Positions 7,788 through 14,028 of a DNA stretch of 14,028 bases are shown one piece after another (position 1 is the stretch's first letter; each line of letters starts with the position of its first letter). Source of the stretch: CALFXN01 sp937957815. GTDB lineage: Bacteria > Synergistota > Synergistia > Synergistales > Aminobacteriaceae. The position numbers and the translations under genes were made by a program. The notes beneath the pieces were generated by a model. It ran no database searches and had not been told where the DNA came from. It saw nothing but the letters and a program-made list of their open reading frames with translations. The stretch covers positions 1-14,028 of the forward strand of contig DAIQNX010000057.1 of the NCBI GenBank assembly GCA_036788195.1. Direction: 5' to 3'.

Positions 7788-9395
7788 TCAGGCCCTCCGC
7801 AGTACCTTCCCCGGGCGCGCGCCGAGAAGTGTATTCCGCGTCACGACGACCCTTCCGTTCACGATGACATGGTCGATTCCCTCGGGATACTGGTGCGGAT
7901 TCGTGAAAGTCGCCATGTCCCTGATCGTCGCCGGATCGAACACCACGACATCCGCGAAGAACCCTTCCTGCAACTGGCCTCTGCCCCGGATACCGATTTT
8001 CGAGGCCGGCATCGACGTGATTTTTCTGATTGCGTCCTCGAGCGAAAGGAGGCGTTCGTCCCGGACGTACTTCCCGAGCAGGCGCGGGAACGAACCGTAT
8101 CCCCTCGGATGCGGACGTCCCCCCGCGCGCGGCGCCGTCACCCACGAATCGGAAATCACGGCGGAGAGCGGGTGCGCGATCACCGTGCGAACATCTTCCT
8201 CGTCCATTCCGAAGAGAACCATCGTCGCCTCCGCCTTCACATCGAGGAGCCAGTCGAAGAACGAATCGAACGGATCGTCGGGCTTGCGTCCCGCGATGAT
8301 CTGTTCGAGCGACATGCCGTCATACCGTGGTTCGGTGCGGCATTCCGCGATCACGATATTCTTCCAGCCGATACCGCGGATCCAGTTTTCCTCTTTCATC
8401 GTCCCTTCGCCGATCGCCGCCGCGAATTCAGCGCGCTGCGCCGGGTCCGCGAGACGTGCGAGCATCGCTCCGATACCGCCTTCGAGCGCCTGCGACGGAA
8501 GGAGCGCCGTAATCGTCGTCATCGCCGCGGGATACGGATACACGTCGCACGAGACGTCGACGCCGCGCTCCCTCGCCTGCTCCATGATCCGGAGCGTCGC
8601 GTTCACCTTTCCCCAGTTTCCGCGACTCGCCGCCTTGTGATGGGAGATTTCCACCGGGATCCGGTTCGCCTCGCCGACCGCTATGGCCTCGTCCACGGAT
8701 TCGATGAGGTGGTCGCCCTCGTTGCGGATATGCGTCGTATAGACGGCTCCGAACGGCGCGAGGACCTCCGCGAGCTCAGTCATCTCGCGACACGACGTAT
8801 AGCTTCCGGGTGGATAGATCAGACCGGACGACATTCCGAACGCCCCGTGCTCGAGTTCGTCACGGAGCAGCGTTTTCATCCGCGCCATCTCATCCGGCGT
8901 CGCAGGTTCAGGATCGAACCCCTTGACCGCGATCCGGAGCGTCCCCTGGCCGACGAGCGGCGCGATGTTCAGGATCGTGCCCGAACGTTCGACGCAGTCG
9001 AAGAATTCAGGAAGCATCGACCAGTCCCAGGAGTACTCGCTCTTCTTGTCGAGGAACGGCTTGAGATACTTGCGAACGTCGTCCCTGTGCGCGTCGGACA
9101 CCGGCGCCATCGAGAGACCGCAGTTCCCGACGACCGATGTCGTGACCCCCTGCATGATGTAGCTCTCGGCGTCCGGAAACGCGAGAATCGCGTGGTCGAC
9201 GTGATTGTGCATATCGATGAATCCGGGCGCCACCACCCTGCCCGCGGCGTCGATCGTTTCCTTCGCGTTTTCCCCGTCGAGTCTCCCGATCTTCGCGATG
9301 CGATCGCCGACGATACCGACGTCGCCGTGGAACGAGGGATTTCCGGCTCCGTCACAGATGCGCCCGTTGCGTACGATCAGATCGAACGATTTCAA
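7788..9395 (-). CDS. N-acyl-D-amino-acid deacylase (D-aminoacylase family amidohydrolase)
   Basis: Zinc-dependent amidohydrolase-superfamily enzyme that hydrolyses N-acyl-D-amino acids to the D-amino acid and a carboxylate, presumably in the cytoplasm as no signal peptide is seen. The 535-residue protein begins DLIVRNGRICDGAGNPS, typical of the small beta domain. Metal-site residues known from Alcaligenes D-aminoacylase are visible: His63 and His65 in HNHVD, Cys92 in GNCG, His222 in THIRNEG, His252/253 in SHHK, and an aspartate, Asp416, in ISDSW. The HPRGYGSFPRLLGKYVRDE segment near 429-447 is also typical. It starts with TTG rather than ATG. It lies 30 bases after dctM and 39 before the racemase, which could consume its D-product. 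Relatives include D-glutamate and D-aspartate deacylases, so the side chain accepted is unknown. Confidence 0.9.
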   Translation of the reverse strand: MKSFDLIVRNGRICDGAGNPSFHGDVGIVGDRIAKIGRLDGENAKETIDAAGRVVAPGFIDMHNHVDHAILAFPDAESYIMQGVTTSVVGNCGLSMAPVSDAHRDDVRKYLKPFLDKKSEYSWDWSMLPEFFDCVERSGTILNIAPLVGQGTLRIAVKGFDPEPATPDEMARMKTLLRDELEHGAFGMSSGLIYPPGSYTSCREMTELAEVLAPFGAVYTTHIRNEGDHLIESVDEAIAVGEANRIPVEISHHKAASRGNWGKVNATLRIMEQARERGVDVSCDVYPYPAAMTTITALLPSQALEGGIGAMLARLADPAQRAEFAAAIGEGTMKEENWIRGIGWKNIVIAECRTEPRYDGMSLEQIIAGRKPDDPFDSFFDWLLDVKAEATMVLFGMDEEDVRTVIAHPLSAVISDSWVTAPRAGGRPHPRGYGSFPRLLGKYVRDERLLSLEDAIRKITSMPASKIGIRGRGQLQEGFFADVVVFDPATIRDMATFTNPHQYPEGIDHVIVNGRVVVTRNTLLGARPGKVLRRA

Positions 9396-9402
9396 ACTGC
9401 GG

Positions 9403-9410
9403 TCACCTCC
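9403..9410 (-). promoter_or_regulatory. Ribosome binding site fixing the TTG start of the D-aminoacylase
   Basis: On the minus strand GGAGGTGA is followed about seven to nine bases later by TTG, which opens the reading frame exactly where family members begin (then Lys-Ser-Phe-Asp-Leu-Ile-Val). No ATG or GTG gives a full N-terminus, so the TTG start is preferred. Confidence 0.75.
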
Positions 9411-9425
9411 GGATTGTCTCGCCGG

Positions 9426-10757
9426 TCACCATGGACCGACAACCTGCTTGCCGAGCAGAAGGGTCGGGAGCCAGCAGGAAAGGGCTGGAACGTACGTCGT
9501 CAGCAGAAGGACGGGGATTCCGACAAGGCACAGGAAGAGAAGCATCGGCTTGACGAGTTCCCCGTAAGACACGCCGGAAAGCCGCGATCCCACGAATATG
9601 GACACGGCATAGGGCGGCGTGACGACGCCGAGCCCGACGTTCACGATAATCATCGATCCCAGGTGGACGAGATTCATGTCGAGTTTCGCGATGAGCGGCA
9701 GGACCATGGGGACGGCAAGGATCAGGATCGGAATTCCGTCGATGAACATCCCGAGGATCAGCAGGAAGACGTTGAGCGACAACAGGATCAGCACCTTGTT
9801 CTGGAAGAGCCCGAGGATACCCTCCGCGAGCGCCTGCGCGGCGCCCTCGCGGATCAGCAGCCGCGTGAAGACCGTCCCGCCGGCGATCAGCAGCCCGATC
9901 ATTCCGAGGCTGATCATCGTACTCCGCGTCGCGCTCCAGAGGCTCTTCGCGTTGAGTTCGCGATAGACGAAGAAACCCACGATGAGACAATAGACGACGA
10001 CGACAGCCCCCGCCTCGTTCGGCGTGAACACACCGCCGTAGATGCCGACCAGAATGACGATCGGCGCTCCGAGAGCCGGCAACGCGCTCCACGTCGCCTC
10101 TCCGAGTTCCCTGATCCGCGCCCGGCCTTCCGTGGCGAGCGGCGGGATCGCAACCGTCGGATCCATGTACCTGTCGCAGATGAAGTAGTTCAGGATGCCA
10201 TACCCCAGCGCGAGCAACAAGCCCGGGAAGACCGTCGCGAGGAAGACCGCCGCAATGGACTGCTGGGCGACGAGGCAGTAGATCATCGCGGGGACGCTCG
10301 GCGGAATCAGATACCCGAGAAAACTCGCCGAACACAGAACCGCGGTGGTATAGACTCTCTTGTAGCCGTACTTCTCGAGTCGCGGGACGAGGAGGGGGAT
10401 CAGCGCGGAGATGCAGGGCAGCGACGATCCCGTCAGGGCGCTCATGATGAGCGTCGCGACGAGGCCGACCACAATCATCCCTCCCTTGACCCGTCCGACG
10501 ACCGCGTAGGAAAACCGGACGATCCGGTCCGCGAGCCCCGCGTCGGAGATGAGACTTCCGGCGAAGATGAAAAAGCCGATTCCCATCAGGACGTAGCTAT
10601 CGAGGGAGTGATAGAACGTTCCCGACATGAAGGACAGGGCATCGTCGAGGGCGAAAAGTCCCGCCGCCGTGCTCGTGAGAAATCCCCATCCCAGGGGAAG
10701 GCCGAAGAAAATGCCGACGAGAAATACCGCAAGCGTGACGAAAACCCCGAAGGACAT
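9426..10757 (-). CDS. dctM: TRAP transporter large permease subunit (DctM family)
   Basis: Large inner-membrane subunit that forms the transport path of a TRAP importer, using an ion gradient and receiving ligand from the DctP protein. The 443-residue protein is hydrophobic with about twelve membrane segments. Hallmarks are SALTGSSLPCISALIPLLVP near residues 95-115, LIPPSVPAMIYCLVAQQSIA, GGVFTPNEAGAVVVVYCLIV, and the C-terminal NVGLGVVTPPYAVSIFVGS. The start at 10757 follows a GGGAAGGGAAG ribosome site; the frame is open upstream within dctQ but that part is hydrophilic shadow. A GTG at 10766 overlapping the dctQ stop is an alternative start. The gap to dctQ is only five bases. TRAP systems mostly carry carboxylates, which suits N-acyl-amino acids (inference). 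Confidence 0.92.
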   Translation of the reverse strand: MSFGVFVTLAVFLVGIFFGLPLGWGFLTSTAAGLFALDDALSFMSGTFYHSLDSYVLMGIGFFIFAGSLISDAGLADRIVRFSYAVVGRVKGGMIVVGLVATLIMSALTGSSLPCISALIPLLVPRLEKYGYKRVYTTAVLCSASFLGYLIPPSVPAMIYCLVAQQSIAAVFLATVFPGLLLALGYGILNYFICDRYMDPTVAIPPLATEGRARIRELGEATWSALPALGAPIVILVGIYGGVFTPNEAGAVVVVYCLIVGFFVYRELNAKSLWSATRSTMISLGMIGLLIAGGTVFTRLLIREGAAQALAEGILGLFQNKVLILLSLNVFLLILGMFIDGIPILILAVPMVLPLIAKLDMNLVHLGSMIIVNVGLGVVTPPYAVSIFVGSRLSGVSYGELVKPMLLFLCLVGIPVLLLTTYVPALSCWLPTLLLGKQVVGPW

Positions 10758-10762
10758 GACGG

Positions 10763-11296
10763 TCACTTCCCTTCCCCGGCGCCGCGCATCGCGACGAGCG
10801 TCGCGATATCGCATGCAAGGCCGTGCAGGAGATGGAGGAGGCAGAGCACCAGGGAGACGAAGAGCATCTCCATGAGCCAGCTCGTGTTGAACCAACGCAC
10901 GAGCGTCGCGAACTGCGGGTATTTCGCCGCGCGGAGAGCGAAGGCCCACGTCGGAATCAGGAAGACCGCGACCGTGCCGATCGAGACCATCTTCAGAAAC
11001 GCGGTGTACGCGACGCGGCCGCGCGGCCGCCCAGCGAAGACGGACTCGACGAACACGTCGACGGCCGTATGTCCTCCCTGGCGGGTCGTAAGAGGGATGA
11101 CGAGAAACATGAAAGCGATGAAGATGTAGAGTGCGAGGTCGCTCAGCCAGATGATTTCGTAATGGAGCCAGTAGCGGTTCAGAACCTGAAAGAACGTCAT
11201 GAACGTCGTAATGAAAAGCCCCGCGCCGCAGATGACGTTCTCAAAAATGCAAAGCGCCCTGTAGAAACTTCGGATGACATCTCCGAATCTGTTCAA
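10763..11296 (-). CDS. dctQ: TRAP transporter small permease subunit (DctQ family), TTG start
   Basis: Small four-helix membrane subunit that joins DctM to make the TRAP permease. Starting at the TTG at 11296 gives 177 residues, the normal size, with membrane segments near 17-38, 50-70, 98-120 and 142-163. Family features are the Gln37/Arg41-Tyr42 stretch in FFQVLNRYW, Trp50, and RQGGHTAVD at 72-80 between the second and third helices. The frame is open a further 58 codons upstream, but that portion is hydrophilic, overlaps the end of dctP in another frame and bears no family resemblance. No ATG is available near the proper N-terminus, so TTG with its strong ribosome site is chosen. The order dctP-dctQ-dctM is standard. 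Confidence 0.87.
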   Translation of the reverse strand: MNRFGDVIRSFYRALCIFENVICGAGLFITTFMTFFQVLNRYWLHYEIIWLSDLALYIFIAFMFLVIPLTTRQGGHTAVDVFVESVFAGRPRGRVAYTAFLKMVSIGTVAVFLIPTWAFALRAAKYPQFATLVRWFNTSWLMEMLFVSLVLCLLHLLHGLACDIATLVAMRGAGEGK

Positions 11297-11303
11297 TACG
11301 ATA

Positions 11304-11310
11304 CCTCCCC
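11304..11310 (-). promoter_or_regulatory. Ribosome binding site fixing the TTG start of dctQ
   Basis: Minus-strand GGGGAGG stands seven bases before the TTG at 11296. The spacing is ideal and there is no competing ATG or GTG, so this site decides the dctQ start. Confidence 0.75.
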
Positions 11311-11326
11311 TCTCCGGTGCACGAAC

Positions 11327-11366
11327 TCCGGACGGAAAAGGCGATATACGGCCCCCTCCGTCCGGA
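11327..11366 (-). other. Stem-loop in the dctP-dctQ gap
   Basis: TCCGGACGGA (11327-11336) and TCCGTCCGGA (11357-11366) are exact reverse complements and can form a 10-bp stem with a 20-base loop, 10 bases beyond the dctP stop codon. The RNA made from the minus strand has no T-run after the stem, so it is not a simple terminator. A structure here could stabilise the dctP message so that the binding protein is made in excess over the permease (inference). Confidence 0.5.
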
Positions 11367-11376
11367 ACATCCCTGG

Positions 11377-12453
11377 TTACTTTTTGGCGGAAACCTGCTC
11401 GTGGATCTTCTTCAGTTCGTCCTGGATCTTCTGGGTCATGTCCTGGCCCGGATACTTCTTCTCGAGCCACGGCTTGCAGAGTTCGTCCCAGATCGCAGGA
11501 GTGTTTGATTTCTGCCGGAAGACGTCCCGCTGCTCGGGGGTCAGCTCGACCATCTGGAAACTCTTAATCTCGGAAAGCTTTTTCTTGTATTCTTTTTCGA
11601 GTTCCTGCTGCTTTGCGTAGAGAGTCGACTCGACTTCAAGCGCCGCCTTGTTCACCGCATCTTTCAGATCCTGCGGGAGCTTGTCCCAGATCTCTTTGTT
11701 GACGACGACATTGTTTGTATCCCAGCAGAAGTTAAGATCCGAATAGTGCTTCAACACTTCGGCATGTCGTTCTTCGATGAGTGACGGCCACATGGACCAC
11801 ATCCCGTCAACGACGCCCTTGGAAAGCGCGTCGTACACGTCGCCCCAGGGGATGGTCTGGAGTGTCATTCCAGTCCCCTTGCCCATGTTCTCAAGCGCAC
11901 GGACAAGTCCGAGCGAGGCGGATACGCGCATCTTCAGGTTCTTGAGATCCTCGGGGGACTTCAGCGGACGCGCGTTGTTCCCAAGTCCGTAGGCGCCGAA
12001 GGATGTCTGGTACAGCATGTGCATGCCCACTTCGTTGTACGCGTCCTCCATGACCTTCCACAGAATGCCCTTGCCGGCTTCGAACGCCACCTTCGCCTCG
12101 TCCCAGTTCTCTATGGTCCAGGGCATCCAGTTGAGCATTCCTCCGGGGATGAGGTTCACATACGGAGCAAAGACCGAAACCTGGATGCTCCCCTCCTGAA
12201 CGGCATGGAAGTGCTCGTCGTGCGTTCCGAGCTGTCCGTTCGGGTAGTACTTCATTTCTATCCGTCCGTTGGAGTATTTTCCGACGAGGTCGCAGAACAT
12301 CTTGTGATACTCGTTCTGTGTCGGACGAGGCCAGGGAACACCGAATTTCCATTTGTACTCCGGGGCGGCGGCCGCCACGCCGGCAACCAGAAGGCATCCG
12401 AGAAGCGCCATTGCAAGGATCAAAGCAGTCGTCTTTCCGTTCATGCGTCGCAT
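11377..12453 (-). CDS. dctP: TRAP transporter substrate-binding protein (DctP family)
   Basis: Periplasmic receptor delivering a carboxylate ligand to the DctQM permease. The 358-residue precursor has a Sec signal peptide (MRRMNGKTTALILAMALLG, then a hydrophobic stretch to VAAAA) with likely cleavage just before PEYKWKFG near residue 31. An LLGC at 17-20 resembles a lipobox, but the hydrophobic core continues past it, so signal peptidase I cleavage is favoured. Family hallmarks are YYPNGQLGTHDEHFHAVQEG, LKSPEDLKNLKMRVSAS with Arg176 as the expected carboxylate-binding arginine, and the WGDVYDALSKGVVDG helix at 203-217. The C-terminal helices are lysine- and glutamate-rich. An AAGGAGGG ribosome site stands seven bases before the first ATG at 12453. 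It lies 93 bases after the regulator. The ligand is unknown; N-acyl-amino acids or amino acids are suggested by the downstream enzymes. Confidence 0.93.
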   Translation of the reverse strand: MRRMNGKTTALILAMALLGCLLVAGVAAAAPEYKWKFGVPWPRPTQNEYHKMFCDLVGKYSNGRIEMKYYPNGQLGTHDEHFHAVQEGSIQVSVFAPYVNLIPGGMLNWMPWTIENWDEAKVAFEAGKGILWKVMEDAYNEVGMHMLYQTSFGAYGLGNNARPLKSPEDLKNLKMRVSASLGLVRALENMGKGTGMTLQTIPWGDVYDALSKGVVDGMWSMWPSLIEERHAEVLKHYSDLNFCWDTNNVVVNKEIWDKLPQDLKDAVNKAALEVESTLYAKQQELEKEYKKKLSEIKSFQMVELTPEQRDVFRQKSNTPAIWDELCKPWLEKKYPGQDMTQKIQDELKKIHEQVSAKK

Positions 12454-12466
12454 TCGATTCCCTCCT

Positions 12467-12517
12467 TCAGCATTTTCGAACAGCCACAGACACTCCGACT
12501 TCCGTCCGGAGACGCAT
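12467..12517 (-). other. Possible 16-codon leader ORF before dctP
   Basis: In the gap between the regulator and dctP, an ATG at 12517 opens 16 codons (MRLRTEVGVSVAVRKC) ending in TGA at 12467, a stop that directly touches the AAGGAGGG ribosome site of dctP. Upstream lie GGGAAGG (three bases away) and a strong AAAGGAGGTGG (17 bases away); neither spacing is good. The same bases contain GATAAT, a possible -10 box for dctP. Coding is therefore doubtful. Confidence 0.18.
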
Positions 12518-12546
12518 TATCCTTCCCGCGGCCACCTCCTTTCCGT

Positions 12547-13848
12547 TCAGTCGCGCCCGCTCCGGGCACCGGACGCGTCCACGACGCGCCTGTAGAGAAT
12601 CTCGGGTCTTCCCTTCCGGAGAGATGCCCGGGAACTCTCGATCACAATCAGCCCCGCGGTTCGAAACCGTGCCAGGATCTTTCGCGCGCTTTTCGCCTGG
12701 AGACCGAGGACATGCGAGAAATCGGCGGCGCTGAACGGCGCATCGAGCAGGTCGAACGCCTTCAGGTACCGCGAGAGCGTTGCCGGCGTGATGCCGAGCT
12801 TCCCGGAAATCTCCTGGAAATCGGGGTCCGGAGCCGCGAGAATATAGGAGGGTCTCCGTTCCCCGACGCTCCAGCCGCTCTCTCCGTCGAAGAGATGGCA
12901 TTCGTTCCCGTCCTTGCGGAACCCCATGTCGAGCGCTTTTTCGGCGTACCGTTCCGCCGTCGTGATGTTCGACGCGATCCCGTACCCGATCCGGAGCCGG
13001 ATATCGGGCGTCGACTCGAGAATTTCGTCGATGACCGGAACCCTGCCGAAGCTATTCGTTTCCATGAGAAACTGGCTGTACGTCTGGACGCTCTGGAATA
13101 TCGACGCGCTCCGCTGAAAGAGCAGGATTCCCTTCTTTTTGGCGTACGCGGATATCGTGCGGTGTATGGACCGCATGGCCTGCTCGTATTGATTGAGCTG
13201 AACGGGGAGCTTTTCCGGCAGGAAGAGTCCGACGACGAGCTTGAGATGATCCTTGTCCGAGACGCCGAATGCCCGGAGCGACGCCGTCAGCGCCTCGCGA
13301 ACCGAACTGACCGACGGGGAGACGAAAAACACGGGAACGCTCATTTCCTGAAGGCGCCTGTACGCGACATAGGCGCACGTGACGCAGAACGTCGTCCGTC
13401 CGGCGCGAAAGTGGGAGAGATGGAACTCCACGAGCTCGTCGTGATACCGCTCGGACGGCTTGAGAGGATACGTATAAATGGCGCCAATCGGGAAGTGGCA
13501 ATCGAGCATCGAGTCGTTGATGTCGAGGTCGCTGAACGTGTCGATGCTGAAGCGTACATCGTCACCGATGAAAGCCCTGGCTTCGAGGAATGCGAACGAC
13601 AGGCCGCTCGTGGGACGTTCGAGATAGAACCACGGAACGACAGGCTGGACGACGCTCGCTGCCATGAAATACGGGAGAACACCGCTGAAATAGAGGGCAT
13701 CGACGTCGGACTGGTTCCCCGCGGCGATGCTGGGCGCGTCCAGCATCGTCTCGTAGAGCATGGGACGGATCGTAAGCTGTGGAAGATCCCTGGAAACAAT
13801 CTGGAACTTCTCGACAATCAACGAAGGACCGATAACACCTAAGATCAT
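12547..13848 (-). CDS. Putative transcriptional regulator: PrpR_N-like sensor, degenerate nucleotide-cyclase/GGDEF-like region, C-terminal helix-turn-helix
   Basis: Likely cytoplasmic DNA-binding regulator of the TRAP/deacylase operon. Three regions are visible in 433 residues. Residues 1-190 (LGVIGPSLIVEKF, then DALYFSGVLPY at 50-60 and PVFFVSPSVSSVREALTA) look like a two-lobed ligand-binding sensor of the PrpR_N kind. Residues about 200-330 include LRIGYGIASNITTAERYAEK, like the conserved glycine-rich turn and helix of GTP-cyclohydrolase-III/GGDEF-like regulators, but no GGDEF motif is seen. Residues 345-405 hold two helix-turn-helix-like stretches (EISGKLGITPATLSRYLKA and HVLGLQAKSARKILARFRTA). 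The tail is basic. Domain naming is from memory of related unnamed proteins. The ATG follows a GGGGGAA ribosome site. As first gene of the operon with a strong promoter, it may regulate itself and the genes behind it. Confidence 0.72.
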   Translation of the reverse strand: MILGVIGPSLIVEKFQIVSRDLPQLTIRPMLYETMLDAPSIAAGNQSDVDALYFSGVLPYFMAASVVQPVVPWFYLERPTSGLSFAFLEARAFIGDDVRFSIDTFSDLDINDSMLDCHFPIGAIYTYPLKPSERYHDELVEFHLSHFRAGRTTFCVTCAYVAYRRLQEMSVPVFFVSPSVSSVREALTASLRAFGVSDKDHLKLVVGLFLPEKLPVQLNQYEQAMRSIHRTISAYAKKKGILLFQRSASIFQSVQTYSQFLMETNSFGRVPVIDEILESTPDIRLRIGYGIASNITTAERYAEKALDMGFRKDGNECHLFDGESGWSVGERRPSYILAAPDPDFQEISGKLGITPATLSRYLKAFDLLDAPFSAADFSHVLGLQAKSARKILARFRTAGLIVIESSRASLRKGRPEILYRRVVDASGARSGRD

Positions 13849-13913
13849 ATGGAATTCCCCCGGTGTTCGTGGATTGCAGTCTCTTGCGTCTTTATAGCGC
13901 CTAATTGCGTTTA

Positions 13914-13942
13914 ATTTTATAACTCTTCCGTACTCTTGTCAA
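13914..13942 (-). promoter_or_regulatory. Near-consensus sigma-70 promoter for the regulator and downstream operon
   Basis: Read on the minus strand, TTGACA (13942-13937) is followed after exactly 17 bases by TAAAAT (13919-13914), within a locally AT-rich stretch unlike the rest of the window. Transcription would begin near 13907, giving a leader of about 60 bases before the regulator ATG at 13848. The start region carries a repeated AATT (AATTAAACGCAATT), a possible operator, but that is weak. Confidence 0.8.
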
Positions 13943-13987
13943 CTCCACCGGGTACTGCTGAAATGTGGCGCTTCCCCGAAGAGAATA

Positions 13988-14024
13988 CGGTGGCGCGAAG
14001 GAGCTTCGCTCCTTCGCGCCACCG
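13988..14024. terminator. 17-bp perfect hairpin at the right edge, probable terminator of a gene beyond the window
   Basis: CGGTGGCGCGAAGGAGC and its exact reverse complement are separated by TTC, giving a 17-bp stem. It sits about 45 bases upstream of the operon promoter. Read leftwards it is followed by TATTCTCTT, a weak T-rich tail, so it could end a minus-strand gene lying to the right. The plus-strand tail falls outside the window. Its long stem and 3-base loop resemble the hairpin at 5345-5377. Confidence 0.6.
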
Positions 14025-14028
14025 CCAT

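Noticed and set aside
9400..9430. CGGTCACC occurring twice around the dctM-deacylase gap
   Set aside because: One copy includes the dctM stop codon and the other the ribosome site of the next gene; the short repeat is explained by those functions.
10758..10949. N-terminal extension of dctM upstream of 10757
   Set aside because: The 64 extra residues are hydrophilic and arginine-rich, overlap dctQ, and do not fit a membrane protein N-terminus.
6831..11129. A 4.3-kb open frame on the plus strand (1432 codons) running opposite the racemase, deacylase and TRAP genes
   Set aside because: Its product is dominated by Arg, Asp, Glu, His and Pro with no domain I recognise, it spans several well-supported minus-strand genes, and GC-rich third codon positions routinely open this antisense frame.
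11297..11470. N-terminal extension of dctQ upstream of the TTG at 11296
   Set aside because: It overlaps dctP, runs through the stem-loop and is not DctQ-like; the ribosome site at 11304-11310 supports the TTG.
12019..13842. A 607-codon plus-strand open frame opposite dctP and the regulator
   Set aside because: Antisense shadow spanning two real genes, with arginine- and glutamate-rich composition and no recognisable domain.

Overview
This is GC-rich bacterial DNA from an organism that appears to live on amino acids. The window ends a urocanate hydratase gene, then carries a complete branched-chain-amino-acid-type ABC importer, a TRAP importer and three enzymes acting on acylated or D-amino acids. 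TRAP and Liv uptake combined with amidohydrolases, a periplasm and high GC fits an anaerobic amino-acid fermenter such as a member of Synergistota. That placement is inferred from gene content and general resemblance; there is no rRNA or marker gene to prove it.

Layout. Positions 2-742 (+) are the C-terminal third of hutU. Positions 840-5323 (+) hold a five-gene Liv-type ABC transporter in the order permease, permease, ATPase, ATPase, binding protein; the two ATPase genes overlap their upstream neighbours. A 15-bp GC hairpin at 5345-5377 lies between this cluster and a convergent minus-strand cluster.

The minus-strand cluster runs from 13848 down to 5416: an unusual transcriptional regulator, dctP, dctQ, dctM, an N-acyl-D-amino-acid deacylase (D-aminoacylase family), an alanine-racemase-family enzyme and an M20 N-acyl-amino-acid amidohydrolase. 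It starts at a near-consensus promoter (TTGACA, 17 bp, TAAAAT). Spacing is tight from dctQ onward, so I read it as one operon.

Proposed pathway (inference): the TRAP system brings in an N-acyl-amino acid or a related carboxylate. The D-aminoacylase removes the acyl group from D-forms and the M20 enzyme does so for L-forms. The racemase converts the released D-amino acid to the L-form for fermentation, and the regulator senses a pathway compound. The racemase keeps every classical catalytic residue except the gate tyrosine equivalent to Tyr354 of the Geobacillus enzyme, which is alanine here. This suggests a substrate larger than alanine and is the most testable unusual point in the window.

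No tRNA, rRNA, CRISPR array, insertion sequence or phage gene was seen. No gene-free stretch exceeds 300 bases; the longest (13849-14028) holds the promoter and an edge hairpin.
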